Of a stretch of DNA of 64,000 bases, positions 1 to 11,300 are shown piece after piece (within the stretch, counting starts at the first letter, position 1; each line of letters starts with the position of its first letter). Both the position numbers and the translations under genes were made by a program. This DNA is from Pocillopora verrucosa (lineage: Eukaryota > Cnidaria > Anthozoa > Scleractinia > Pocilloporidae): assembly GCF_036669915.1 (NCBI RefSeq), contig NC_089314.1, positions 29,371,592 to 29,435,591 of the forward strand. Reading direction: 5' to 3'. Below the pieces are notes generated by a model. That model had not been told where the DNA came from. It searched no databases and saw nothing but the letters and a program-made list of their open reading frames with translations.

Positions 1-530
1 AGTCAAGGGTTATAAAGCTGGTCAACAGGTCTCTATAAAGAATATATAAGCTAAAAACTAGATAAAATAAAATATGCTGCTTGAGTCAGGTTAAATTGCA
101 TTTGGACTGAAATGTTCTACTTCATCATAGCTTGCTAGAAAATGTCGGTGAAAGGCCTTTCTGAAAGAAGCAATAATAATAATAATTATTGTTGTCACCT
201 TTTTTTTAGGTTAATGGATAGTTGGTTCCACAGCCTTGTTGTAGATATGCTAAAGGTCCTCCCTCAGTTTTGCGATTTAAATGAGGGCAGGCGAGATTTA
301 ATTTACTATATGTAGTAAGGTTGGGGGGGAGGGGGGACAAAACAATTCCTCCTGCAATTCCCTGTTACACCTGTTTCAAAATTTTAACAGGTAAGTTAAG
401 AATTGCTGTTTTTTTCTATCTCGGCAAAATAGGCAAGTTTTCTTTCTAGTTGTGTACTTTGATGGTGTAAAAGAATTGTCAGTCCCTTTCTGTGAATAAA
501 TGAGGTAAATTTTGTTTCCTATTCTCCCAG
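1..530. other. Non-coding DNA, probably intron of the CCHC gene
   Basis: No exon can be supported here. The stretch carries a G-rich tract near 326-341 and ends in the polypyrimidine tract and CAG acceptor that precede the exon starting at 531. It is probably intron of the zinc-knuckle gene, whose upstream exons lie outside the window. Confidence 0.5.
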
Positions 531-1426
531 ACGTGCTCAAGTATTTATCCAAGGAAATTTCCAGCCTTAAATGGATTCCATGTGTCATGCTACAACTGTG
601 GAAGTCTTGGCCATATTGGTGGCCAGTGTATGGCTCCAAACCTGGATAAAAGAATTCCCTCAAGTTATGGTATGTTTTTTTTTACTCCCTGATTAACAGC
701 CTAGAGATCAGCTTATGAGTTCTCATGTAATTTAAATAACTCAGTCACTTTTGTACATTTGCTGCCATAAGTCTTAATTCCTTAGATATTACTGAATAAA
801 GATGGCCATTGATTTGCTGATTCTCATAGTGGCTCTTTGAATACATTTTATATACACACTTTTATTATACTTTATAGAATAAATAGTGTGTGTATATAGG
901 AAAAAAATAGCTCTTTTACAATCATGCAAGTTTATATCTGGTTTTAAACAGCACCACAGTCTATACCAGTATTTGCTAATTCTTTGAGCTCTTTCTAACA
1001 ATCCCCCTCTTCTCCAACAACTGTCAACAACATCAGATAAGTTTGTGTCATATGAAGGTAACATTTGAAAGGGATGAGTTTATGGGTTCTGATCATATGT
1101 TTGAAGGATGCTGTAATAATAATGTTAGCGCTGACATGTTTTAGAAGACACAGGATTGTGCTCTTGCAGTACCCAGGTGCCACAGGTCACTGACTTTTTG
1201 TTTGAGGGGAACCTGTGAAGTGTAGCTTTGATAAAAGCTTTAAAGAGCTGGTTATTTCACATTAGTATGACAAGAGCCAGTGATTCTTCTAAGTACACAG
1301 CTATGGAAGAGAAACATACTGTGCAATCCATATTCTTCAGTAGGCTATTTGCTACCTTGACAAGTCAGCTTATTTGTTATGTTTGCAGGTATCCATTCAA
1401 GGTATGATGCACAACTAGAATGTTGA
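531..1426 (+). CDS. C-terminal exons of a CCHC zinc-knuckle protein, ZCCHC2/ZCCHC14-like (partial)
   Basis: Two exons, 531-669 and 1389-1426, are joined in phase across a GT-AG intron and end in TGA. The first exon holds a zinc knuckle of the form C-x2-C-x4-H-x4-C (CYNCGSLGHIGGQC), preceded by a PALNGFHVS stretch. The last exon adds about twelve residues ending in DAQLEC. A single CCHC knuckle a few dozen residues from the C terminus is also the arrangement in vertebrate ZCCHC2 and ZCCHC14, which bind RNA or RNA-processing partners. I recall that similarity rather than having aligned it, so the family name is tentative. The knuckle itself and the two-exon structure are clear. A polyadenylation signal follows at 1505. 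The 5' exons are outside the window, so length and N-terminal domains are unknown. Confidence 0.5.
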
Positions 1427-1504
1427 TGACAGTTCAAACAAACAAACAAAGGCATTCAATCATTCTTACACTCAAACAAGAAGTTTTATCATCAAACAAG
1501 AAGA

Positions 1505-1510
1505 AATAAA
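1505..1510 (+). terminator. Poly(A) signal of the CCHC gene
   Basis: Canonical AATAAA 79 bases after the TGA at 1424-1426, a normal distance for a short 3' UTR. Confidence 0.55.
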
Positions 1511-3327
1511 GTTCATCAGAGGAGGAGGAGGTCATCAAAGGGCAAAGACACAACTTGTGATTACATAATGTATATGTCATCTTCAGTGTACTTAACTTTT
1601 GGAGCTAAAATGCTTGGATTGTTTGGTGAGACAAGGAAGGAAGAAACTATCATGGGCACAGAGGTTGAGCATTTAGGGTGAAAAAGAAGCGTAAACATTT
1701 CCTATGAAGAACCTGGAAAACAGTAGAAAAAGATGGGAGTGTGCATAGTCCTTAATCTTTGGCACGACATCAGTGGTGACAGGAGTTACTCTCCCTTAAT
1801 AATCCAATACGGCTAATGTATAATTGGTCAAAACAGGCTGCAATGCAGTTTTATAGTCAAGAAAAAAAGACAAAAACGAGTAAAACACACACACATAGCA
1901 GGACTGTTCAGTCAATGTTAATAGCTGTGCACCTTTAACTACCATCAAATTGCTGTGGACTGCAACTTAATATTTAGCTGTGACATTCATTTAGAAACTG
2001 AATTAAGGGTTACTGTAAACCATATGGTGAGAAGAGCAATCACTAAAATTGCAATAAATAGTTTTGTCATATTAATACTAGATGAAACAAAGTAGAGAGG
2101 TACTAATTTATTTTTCAAAGGAGAATTAACTATTGACAATTCTTGCTCTGCAAGTGCGACATAACATAGAGATTTCAAAAAGTGAAAATGAACATTAAGT
2201 TCAAATAGATCAAAAGTTATTTTCTTATGCTAGAGAGTTGTCACAATTAATTATTATTTTCTAGAAGTACTTTTAAGACATTGAAAAGGGGTAGAAGCAT
2301 GAATTATTGCTCAGCTCTGTTAGCGCCATGCAGAGAAGAGGTCTAACAGTAAAGTCCTAATACAGCTGACAATCTTGTTAGTTCAATACCTAATATGTAC
2401 CAGCTAGGAATCTAATGTCTCAGTGTAGCAAATTTACATATTTTCTGAACATTCAAAGAAAGTAATATATTTTCTAACAAAAAATGTTTGCTTCATTCTT
2501 TGTTTGAATGCACTGTACACACACACTTGACAGACCATCGTTGTTCCACAGAAACAGTTTGAAAGTTATGAAAAGTTGTCCGTACCCACAGAAATTCCTC
2601 TTCAGTTTACCCTGTACACCATAAAACCAGTATCCATATTCTCTACATGTACACTTCCTTTGGTGCTGACAAGGAGAATTCATTCAACAATCAAAGCTTC
2701 TTAGGATGGAAATCATTTTTATAGTTACTCTTATGATCTTAAAAAATGATTCAGCAGTATTTCTGTAAGGAGATTTAACCATTTAACTCCCATGAGTGAC
2801 CAAAACAGAATTTCTCCTTACAATATCAATACAATATCAACCAGATAAGTGATGAGAAGAAAGAAAAATATCAATTTGGGGATAATTGGTTGATCCAATA
2901 CTAAATTCTCTGAACTAACATCATAAAAATTGTATGGTTGACAGTAAGGAGAAGTACAAATTTGATCTGGGAGTTAAAGGGTTCAGATACTGGTCACTCT
3001 AAGGGGTTTCAGGGGTTTAATTCTGACAGAGCCATAATCAAACTCCAGAGGTCAGTTTTGATCAAACATGATTATTTTTTTTTAAATGGTACTTATTAAG
3101 GAATTAAACCCTAAGTAAAATGCTCAGGAAAACTAAATCCATGCCAAGCTTTTTACATGACTCTGTTTTCATGGCACTACTATCAGTCATTGTTTTTGTA
3201 TTGCTTGAGAATGCTTTTCACTTTAAAAACTGTCAGTGGTATATTTGCTTGGCAACTTTTTCCTGCATTGCTGTTTTCTTCACAACTGGCCATCCAGTGT
3301 TGGTAGTTGGAGTTTTAAATCAACATA
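1511..3327. other. Intergenic region between the CCHC gene and PSMG2
   Basis: Convergent intergenic space. It holds a MITE-like element at 2777-2983 and a minus-strand open stretch at 2474-2683 with several cysteines, aromatic residues and no supportable splice context. No gene is called. Confidence 0.5.
2777..2983. repeat. MITE family A, copy 1
   Basis: About 207 bp with imperfect terminal inverted repeats: ATTTAACTCCCATGAGTGAC at the left and GGGAGTTAAAGGGTT at the right. The interior (CTCCTTACAATATCAATAC, then AGTGATGAGA) recurs at 9157-9366, inverted at 28226-28434 and partly at 32643-32850. No coding capacity. Non-autonomous foldback DNA element by structure. Confidence 0.75.
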
Positions 3328-3333
3328 TTTATT
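3328..3333 (-). terminator. PSMG2: Poly(A) signal of PSMG2
   Basis: TTTATT on the plus strand is AATAAA on the minus strand, 24 bases beyond the PSMG2 stop codon. This gives a very short 3' UTR. Confidence 0.6.
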
Positions 3334-3356
3334 GAGATTGTTTAAAGTGCAACTCT

Positions 3357-6300
3357 TCAAAATAGATTTCCATCTGGATGGACTGGTGAACCAAACATCA
3401 AGCGCCAGGATGCTGGAAAATTGAAGTCACCTGCAAAATATATATCCTGATTATTTTCCTATGCAATATTTATCAACAACTTGTGTGGACTAATCTGTAA
3501 TGCTTTCACCATCCTCAGTTCTGAATGTTACCTATTAAAATTATTTGTCACCAGTACAAAACATTCCAACCAGTTTGATTTTCATTTTCTTTCAATTAGG
3601 TGTGATAATGTTTGACGAAATTGTGCTCATTACCATTATTATCAATGGTGACCAGAAGTCAAAAGTGGGCCACTGAGGTAGCAGTCTCAGACAGCTGCTC
3701 CAGCCTCGTTAGGCAAGATCAGCATAGTAAACTTACAGGGTATAGGATGGCTCATGGTCTAGTTCCCACATGAGAGGATGGATTGAGACCAGCAATGACA
3801 CAGCTGTATACCTACAGGCATCTTACGCAATCAACAGAGGTGTGACATCTCTGGCAAAGTTCAGGATTGCCTGAGAGTTTACAGATACAACAAATGCAAG
3901 TATATGGGGTGAGTTGAGCTTGCCAGAGGTGACAGTCAATGATTGGACATAAAATATATAATATTAATAACATGTCCCCAATACTCACTTGGTTTTCCTA
4001 GAATCCTGTCTTCAACCTGAAAAAGAATGCACAGTAAGCTTTAGTAAGCCACTATTAAACTACAGGGGTGTACCAGATATCAAAAGTTAATGATTTATCT
4101 GAATTTCCCAGTTGTTATAAGATTGGTTGGCATGAATCTTGTGGATAAATCGCGATCAACTAAAGGGATGTTTTCTCAAAACATGCTGTTAACTTTAGAA
4201 TTAATCTCTCACCTTTTCTTTGGGAACCATCTTGAGCCAGGCATTAAGATAAAGAAAGAGATTTACTGCATCTGATATATTATCCCCTTCTGAACAAAAT
4301 GTTAATACCACAGTCAGAGGGATGTCATCTCTGCAACTAAAAACAAAAACAAAATGGATTTGACAACAATGCATTGATTTCCCTCATTTTTGTCAGACAG
4401 TTGAAATGCACCTCAATTAAAAAAAAATGAATTCATCACCTTTTTCCAAGATAAAAGATGATATTCTATACCATAGCATGTAACTAAACTGCAATTATTT
4501 CCCATTTTCAAACTGTAAAAAAAACTTCAGGGTAAATAAACATTACCAAGCCTCATAAAGCTTCTTTGTGAATCCTCCTCCAGGGAAAAAGAAAGTTTTG
4601 TCTTCATCTGATGATTCTGGGAAAGAAAGAGGAAAACTCATGAAATATCACTACTTAAAGTATCCTTAACACTTCCATTACTGAATGCTCACATAATGAA
4701 ACTTTAAAGTTAAGAATTCTTCAAAATGGTGTTGTGAATAACCAAGGTGAGAGCTTGTTATTTAGAAGGTTCAGTGTAGTGCTTTATACTGCCTATGATG
4801 TTGTGGGTTTCACTGTGCTATTGGTTAACATGATGTCAATTCTGCAGTCAAGTAAAATGGATTGCCTCTTCCACAAGGTTGAGGTAGAAGGTGCAAACAC
4901 TCCCCCCCCCCACCCCCATTAAACCATGACAAGTAAGTGAGCAGAAGTTTAGTACACCTGAAAAAATCTTTCAAAACACATTTTTGCCATAACTGTGTTT
5001 AGGAAGGTACAGAAGAGGCAGCTCAATGAAAATTAACCTAAATCCAGAAATAGAGATAGAAACAAAAAAAAACACTCAAATTTGTCACCCACCTTCAGTG
5101 TTAACATGAGGAAACTTTGGTCTCTTTTCCAATGACTTCCATGACAATTCATCAAATACTGGAAGGAGGTTTTTCACTGCAGGTGTTACAAGGTATCTCA
5201 ATGGAGAACTGGAAAAAAAAAAAAAAAAAAAGAGTACACCGTAACAGCAAAAATTTTAGCTTTCTACTTTCTTCTTACTCTCTTCAAATCTTTCTTTGTT
5301 GCTTATTTTAGCTTCAAATTGCAATTTAACTTTTCTTGAATTTACAAAAAACAGGAAGCTCTGAGAATTGGCAAAACACTTATCTTTCTAAAGTTTACCC
5401 TGTCAAATACCATATTTGTTGGCAATGATGGCTAAAAACAAAAATTTTTACAAAGTGTTTACTCAGCCAGCTTACTAGAGCACCTTTCAGTTGAGTGATG
5501 AAAGTAGGTGTCATCTGAACTCAAATTAATTTAATTTGCTTTTCTTCACATGGGCCATCTTCATTAGTTAAGTTGTAATTTAATCAATGCATTGTCAATG
5601 ACAACAGCAACCATTTTTCAAAAATCTTTGAGATGTCTTGAGTGACTTAGATGAAGTACAGTATAAGTTGTATATGTTATGACATCTTAAGAAGGAATGT
5701 TGCTTAATTCTCTTTCTATACACATTATGATATGATTGCTATAAATCTAATCACATGGTAAAAAAAAATAAAAGAATAATTGATTAAAAAATGGAACTAG
5801 TCTGACAGGTTAATTTCTTACCCTTCAATCTGTGCATCAACTCTTTCTGTAGCACTAATACTGGAAACAAGAATGACTTGTTTGAAGTTGCAACTTTTAA
5901 TCCATGTAACTAGTTTCTTGCAGTACTCAGTCTGACGACCCTGAAATAAATGGTAATGTCATTCTACAGTTACTGGTATGCAACAAATTGATACTCTGAT
6001 ATGTGAAGATACTCTGATATGTGAAGAATGCATTCTTTAACAGAGCTCAAGCACTTAAAACATTGATGATAAGATTCCTTGATAGCAAGCAACATGTGGA
6101 CTGAAATAAAATAAAAACAAAATTTAAATAATAAAAAAGTAAATAAATAAAAAACTTAGTGGTACACCTGCCAACAGTGAAACTCTCACCAAAACACTTC
6201 ACACAATACTCCTTACGTTCTTTTTCTTTTTTTTCACTTTTGTTATAGTTCCTCATTTAATGTATCAAAGTCTCAATGCACAAATGTAATTTAGCAGTAA

Positions 6301-6434
6301 TAGCTTTTCAATCAACGTATTGTATTCGGATATGGTAAAGTTATCGTTTTATGTTATTCATATTGTATTATTGAACTTTATTGTAAGTAGACTAACATCT
6401 CCCTTTGGAGAGTACGGCGCAATAAAGAGATACT

Positions 6435-6465
<31 letters not shown>

Positions 6466-6668
6466 TTGTCGGTGTGTCAATACTGTGAGGAGAGTTTAAA
6501 TTATGATCAGTCTTGGGAGTAATTGGGTTCATTATAGTGTCTCCGTTTAGCGCGTATTTTACTTAATGCCTCGGACAATTTAATGCAGTTTGTATTGTAC
6601 TTATTTTTTTACTTCTTTGTGTAAGAGAAATGTTCAGTGTATAAAATACAAAAACGGCGTTGATTTTC

Positions 6669-6700
<32 letters not shown>

Positions 6701-8111
6701 GTGGACTGAAATTAAGTGGTAAATTATGGCATAAGATGGCATTTCATGTAGTCTTTTTTATAATACACCTATTCTATAAAACATGATCAAGTGCTCAACC
6801 TATATTAAGTGGTCACCACACCATTCCCCAAAGGTGTCTGCTTAATACAGGTTCGACTATAATTCTGAAAATCATATATACAATAACATTATTAAGTAAA
6901 TAAATCAAGACAAATTTTTGTCATTAAACATGATTGTACTTTGCATACATTTTAAATGTATGTTTTCTAAGCACATCAAGCATCTGGTAACAATTCAACC
7001 TTAAGGAAAGATAATCATTGTATACAGTTGTCTCCGTAATACTCAAATATTTACCTTAACTAGTGGAGCTCTCTGTTGAACTACAATAAACTTCAGATCA
7101 TCATTTTTGTACACTGCCAAAGAAATAAAACATATGTCACCCAAAGCTTTGCATGTGGTTATATGGAACACTCCATGAGGAGCTTTATGAGGTACCTTTT
7201 TCACATTCTTTCACAGACATTTCTGGTTTTATACCAACAATCCCTGACACAGCAATTAGTCATCTACACAAGAACCCTTCCCTTTAACAAAGGATGCCCT
7301 AAAGGTATTTTTTTCAAATGTTATCTAAAGTTTATGAGTAATAAAATGTAGACTCTAGTTCAAGCAAACAATCAAACTGGTAATAAAAATTCATTTTACA
7401 CATACCACCAAGTTTTTGATAACTAATTTACAAAGATTGTTCAGCATGTACAAAGGAGAATAAATAAATAAATAAGATTGTGGAATATCAAAGGTAAAGG
7501 GAAAGTTGATTGTACAAACCTTCAACACTGACATTTAGTTTTCCAGGAGCTTCTGTTGACAAAGTAAAGGCATCATTCCCCACTACAGGCAAGACACACG
7601 AATCATACAGATATCCAATGGGGGAACCATCTGGACAAACAGTAGAAACTACCAGATCCACTGCTAACTGGCCCACATTTCCTATTGAAACCGCTGGCTT
7701 TGAGAATCAAACAGAAATAAAATGAAAAAGATAGTAAGTTTTGACTTTGGTAATGACCTGAAGACGTTTTTTCGTCTTGTTGAAAATGAAAATGTTTTTC
7801 AAACCCCAAGGCACATTATTAACTTTATTTTAGTGTGTCTTATCCTTTTATGACTCAAAACGCATAACATAATAGATAATTTCTAACACAACGTATTTGC
7901 TTTTCTATAGCATTTCACCAATAAAAACAAGTATTTTAAAATAGTTCCGTATCGAAAATTTAATGTGTATAACCACCTCTGAATCCTACTGTGGTACAGA
8001 TTTGTTTTTGAAGCGTTTCTCTGATGTAGAAGTACGTAGTCAGGTACTCACCAATATTAAGGTAAATTCTTCCCAGTTTCCATCAACATTATTCTCCCTA
8101 GGAATAAACAT
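3357..8111 (-). CDS. PSMG2: Proteasome assembly chaperone 2
   Basis: Nine minus-strand exons: 8052-8111, 7520-7697, 7055-7113, 5822-5940, 5093-5208, 4547-4616, 4213-4336, 3989-4016 and 3357-3430. All junctions are in phase and give 275 residues, against about 264 in human PSMG2. PSMG2 forms a dimer with PSMG1 that templates the 20S proteasome alpha ring in the cytosol. Recognisable blocks are the N-terminal FTLIL followed by PAVSIGNVGQLAVDLVVST, the central EYCKKLVTWIKSCNFKQVIL, the PGGGFTKKLYE block, the CSEGDNISDA helix and the C-terminal SWRLMFGS. The start at 8111 is chosen because MFIP matches the family N terminus. Intron 3 carries the retroposed insertion at 6108-6698. The gene lies head to head with ZFAND1. 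The identity is secure by family recognition. Confidence 0.93.
6094..6712 (+). mobile_element. Retroposed insertion with 14-bp target-site duplication and two poly(A) tracts
   Basis: ATGTGGACTGAAAT occurs at 6094-6107 and again at 6699-6712, flanking about 590 bp that ends in a run of roughly 30 A. A second A run of about 23 lies inside, near 6439-6461, shortly after an AATAAAG at 6421. The exact direct repeats and the 3' poly(A) tail are hallmarks of LINE-machinery retroposition in plus orientation, inside PSMG2 intron 3 and antisense to that gene. No RT or other coding domain is visible, so it is a SINE-like element, a truncated LINE tail or a processed transcript. Confidence 0.8.
6750..6870. 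repeat. Dispersed repeat fragment (TATTAAGTGGTCACC type)
   Basis: Contains CCTATATTAAGTGGTCACC and CTTAATACAGGTTCGAC. Related wording (CCTGTATTAAGCAGCAC, AGGGGTCACC) appears in ZFAND1 intron 5 at about 10290-10430. The two look like diverged copies of one repeat, and boundaries cannot be set by eye. Confidence 0.4.
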
Positions 8112-8347
8112 CTCGTCGTAACTTCAGTTCATATGAACTAGCACTTTTCAGACGCTCCACGTGGGTTAACCAGCGTTCTGCCGACTCATTCCAAGCAAAG
8201 TATACTTATAGCCTTTTCGATAAGGCGTTCCATTTGTGAAAAGAAGCCTGGGCTGAGTAAAAGCGTGGTTACGAAGCTATTTCAACATGGCGGATTTTTA
8301 GTGAAACTTGGAGATTTGCAAACTCTTACAAATTTAGTCTGTTTAAA
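8112..8347. promoter_or_regulatory. Shared PSMG2/ZFAND1 promoter region
   Basis: Only 236 bp separate the PSMG2 start codon (minus strand) from the ZFAND1 start codon (plus strand), so the gap must hold both 5' UTRs and probably one bidirectional promoter. A palindromic E-box CACGTG is at 8158-8163. An AACATGGCGG motif, similar to the YY1 core, is at 8284-8293. No TATA box placed for either gene was seen. The promoter role is inferred from position. Confidence 0.6.
8287..8301 (+). other. Four-codon upstream ORF in the ZFAND1 leader
   Basis: ATG GCG GAT TTT TAG encodes M-A-D-F and lies 46 bases before the ZFAND1 ATG, if transcription starts upstream of it. It mirrors the main start (M-A-E-F). 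Such short uORFs often lower reinitiation at the main start, but its inclusion in the mRNA is not shown. Confidence 0.45.
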
Positions 8348-11300
8348 ATGGCAGAATTCCCTGACTTTGGAAAGCAGTGTGATGTTGAGATTTGTAAGCA
8401 ACTTGGTAAGTTATTTCCCTGAACTCTATGTGTACTTTCTTTTACAAGCTGCTAAACTTTTTCAAAGCGAGCAGAATTTTCTTATTTTTTTACGTAGATT
8501 TTCTTCCATTTATTTGTAATGGATGCTCTGGTACCTTTTGGTAAGTATCATTCTTCTGCTTATCCTATTTAATCTAATACCTACGCAAACAATTTTGGAA
8601 ACCAACGCTTCTCGTGAACAATCACGGCATTGGAAAAATGTGCTGTACTAAAAATATTAATTATAGCAACGTTTAGTTAAATAAATACAATGAATTACAT
8701 GGTGTGTTCATCAGTGCTGGAGTAATTCTTATGTTTAGCGTCAACTGAGATAGTTTTTTATTGCATTGAAAGGTTTAAGGTAAAAAATTACCGTACTTTT
8801 TTTCATTCAAAAGTAATTTATGTTTATAAAGTGTATTAAACGTAGCACACATTTTTATAGTCCTGTTTGAAGGGTTAAGTTAAGATTTCAGTATTATCTG
8901 TAATAAACCTTCCACTTTTTGCTATCAGATCTAAGATTTGATTTTGATATTTGATACAAATAGAAACTGATACAGGTTTTTTTTTTCACAGTTTAGAACA
9001 TCGCTCAAAGTCATCACACAACTGCACTGTTGATGATCAAAAATTTAAGGTTCAAAAACATGTATATAGTTTGATGTGTATATAACCTGTACATATTGAA
9101 GGATGGATTTGAGAAAAACTATTGATTATTAATGAAAAATAATCATGAAAACATTGAACCCTTTAACTCCCATGAGTGATCAAGAGAGAATGTCTCTTTA
9201 CAGTGTCAATGCAATATAAAGCAGACAAGTGATGAGAGTAAAGAAGAATAAAGATCAGGAGATTTTTAGTTGATACAATAACAAATTCTCCAAATTAACA
9301 TTATAAGAATTGTGTGGCAGATACTAAGAAGAATATCTCATTAGATTGTGGGAGTGAAAGGGTTAACTGATCTCAGCACCATGATTTTTTTCTGCATTGT
9401 TGTTGTTAGGGTACCTTACTTTATTTTAGACATGGCAGCAGTCATCAAGTGTAGGCGAGGTCAATAATTGTCATGTTTAACAGCTGTGGTTTAAAGTGTT
9501 ATCGATATATGAAAGGAAGATTTAATTTCCATTTGTTACAGGGAGATCCATCAAAGACTTCAGTTTCAAATGGTTTCTTAGAGTGTTCACTGAATGAGTG
9601 CAACAGTAGAGAGTTGGTTCCAGTGTTATGTGAACATTGTCACAAAAACTACTGCCTCAGGTGAATTTACAAAGTTTCATGTATCAGTCAATAATGACAA
9701 AAAAAGTAACAAACTTTAAATTCATGCAGGAAATAACTGAAATAATAATTAATTTTGAAAAATGATGTATATTTTAAAGAGACAACTTCAAGAAGAATTG
9801 CAGACATGTATATGTCCAGATGTACAAACAAAATTAGTAATACATCCTCCACAAGCTTGATCAAATCTCTCCTTCACACCTTAAGGCCTCTTTCATTATT
9901 TTTCCAAAGGGATAAACTCTGGTGTTTACCATTTTGTACTCAAGCTATTACAGGCATTTTGTAACAAGAAGCTCAAAGTTTATGAATAATTTATTTGAAT
10001 CTTCATGCAAAGCAGAGCAGTAAACTTGCCAGTCTTGATTTTTCACCTCAATAGACCTTCAAATTTTGGTGAAAAACCAAGATGGTGATGAAGAATGTTT
10101 AGGCTTTGTGTGTCTTTTGTAAGAGTGACTGCTGACCAGAAATGTTCCTTATCACAGGCATAGGCATCAGGTTGATCACCAGTGCCCAGGTCTCCCTCAG
10201 AAACAACCCAGAGTGACTCCTGAACAAAGAATACAACAAATCATTGGTAAAGTCACTTGATAGAGTAAGGTTCTATATACAAAATTACAGCTGAACCTGT
10301 ATTAAGCAGCACTGTATTTAGGGGTCACCTTGTATCAAGTGTTTGCTTTTCAAAATCCCAAAATATCTTCCTCTTATTTACTGTAATTTTCACCTCTGTT
10401 TAAGGGTCACCTCTATTTAGGGGTTTAACTGTATATAGAAAGTGACATCCAGGACATGTAATAAATGACTATTGAATAGATGATGTGAGGGGCTAACTGG
10501 TTTGCATCTTATCTGAGGAGTATTTCCACAAAACCTTAGTAGAGAAGGGATCCATGGAAGGAGAGCTGTATAGAGCCTAAGGGACATCATTTTATAAACC
10601 ACCTTGACCTGGTTATTCAAAGTCTCGTTAGGGCTAACCCAGGGTTACATTTTAATCTAGGTTTCTTTACTTCTTTGTTTACAAGCCCTCATGAGATAAT
10701 TTTTTCTATTCTCTTTAGGATATCCAATAGTAAAATTGTAGACAAAGAGAATTGTACTGAATTTTCTTTTAAAGCTTTCAGATCTGAAGTCAGATTTCAC
10801 CTTAACCTTGGGTTATCTTAATCCAGCTTTGAATAATCCAGCGCTGGGCCATACACTGTCCATCCTTCACTGGAGATTTAGAAATTTCTTAAGTCTAACA
10901 TTTGTGCAAAGTTGTGAAGTAATCTAAAGTAATAACTGCTACGAGAGTATGAGTATTTAATCTTACCTTTTTCCTCCTTTTCAGTATTTGAATGTAAACC
11001 AATGCCTGAACCCTCTGTTCCCTAACATCATTATGCATATTCCATACTGATCTCTATACATTTCCTAAAAATCTGACAATGATAATTTGTTTAACAATCA
11101 AGAGCTTCTTTACTTGTGATCATCTCCTTTATTCTTGTGTTCTTAACCCTTTGACACCTGAGAGTGACTGGCATCTAATTTCTCCCCACAATATCACCCC
11201 TGAATCAAACATTAAGGTAATGAGAATAAAGGAAATGATAAACAACTAGAAAAGCTCCTGGTTGTTAAACAAGTTCTCCTTGTCAGCAACTTAGGAAACA

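Noticed and set aside
2474..2683. 69-codon minus-strand frame with several Cys and aromatic residues
   Set aside because: It is suggestive, but no family, start context or partner exon was found.
10417..10620. Minus-strand 67-codon frame
   Set aside because: It sits in ZFAND1 intron 5 beside a foldback element and has no coding signature.
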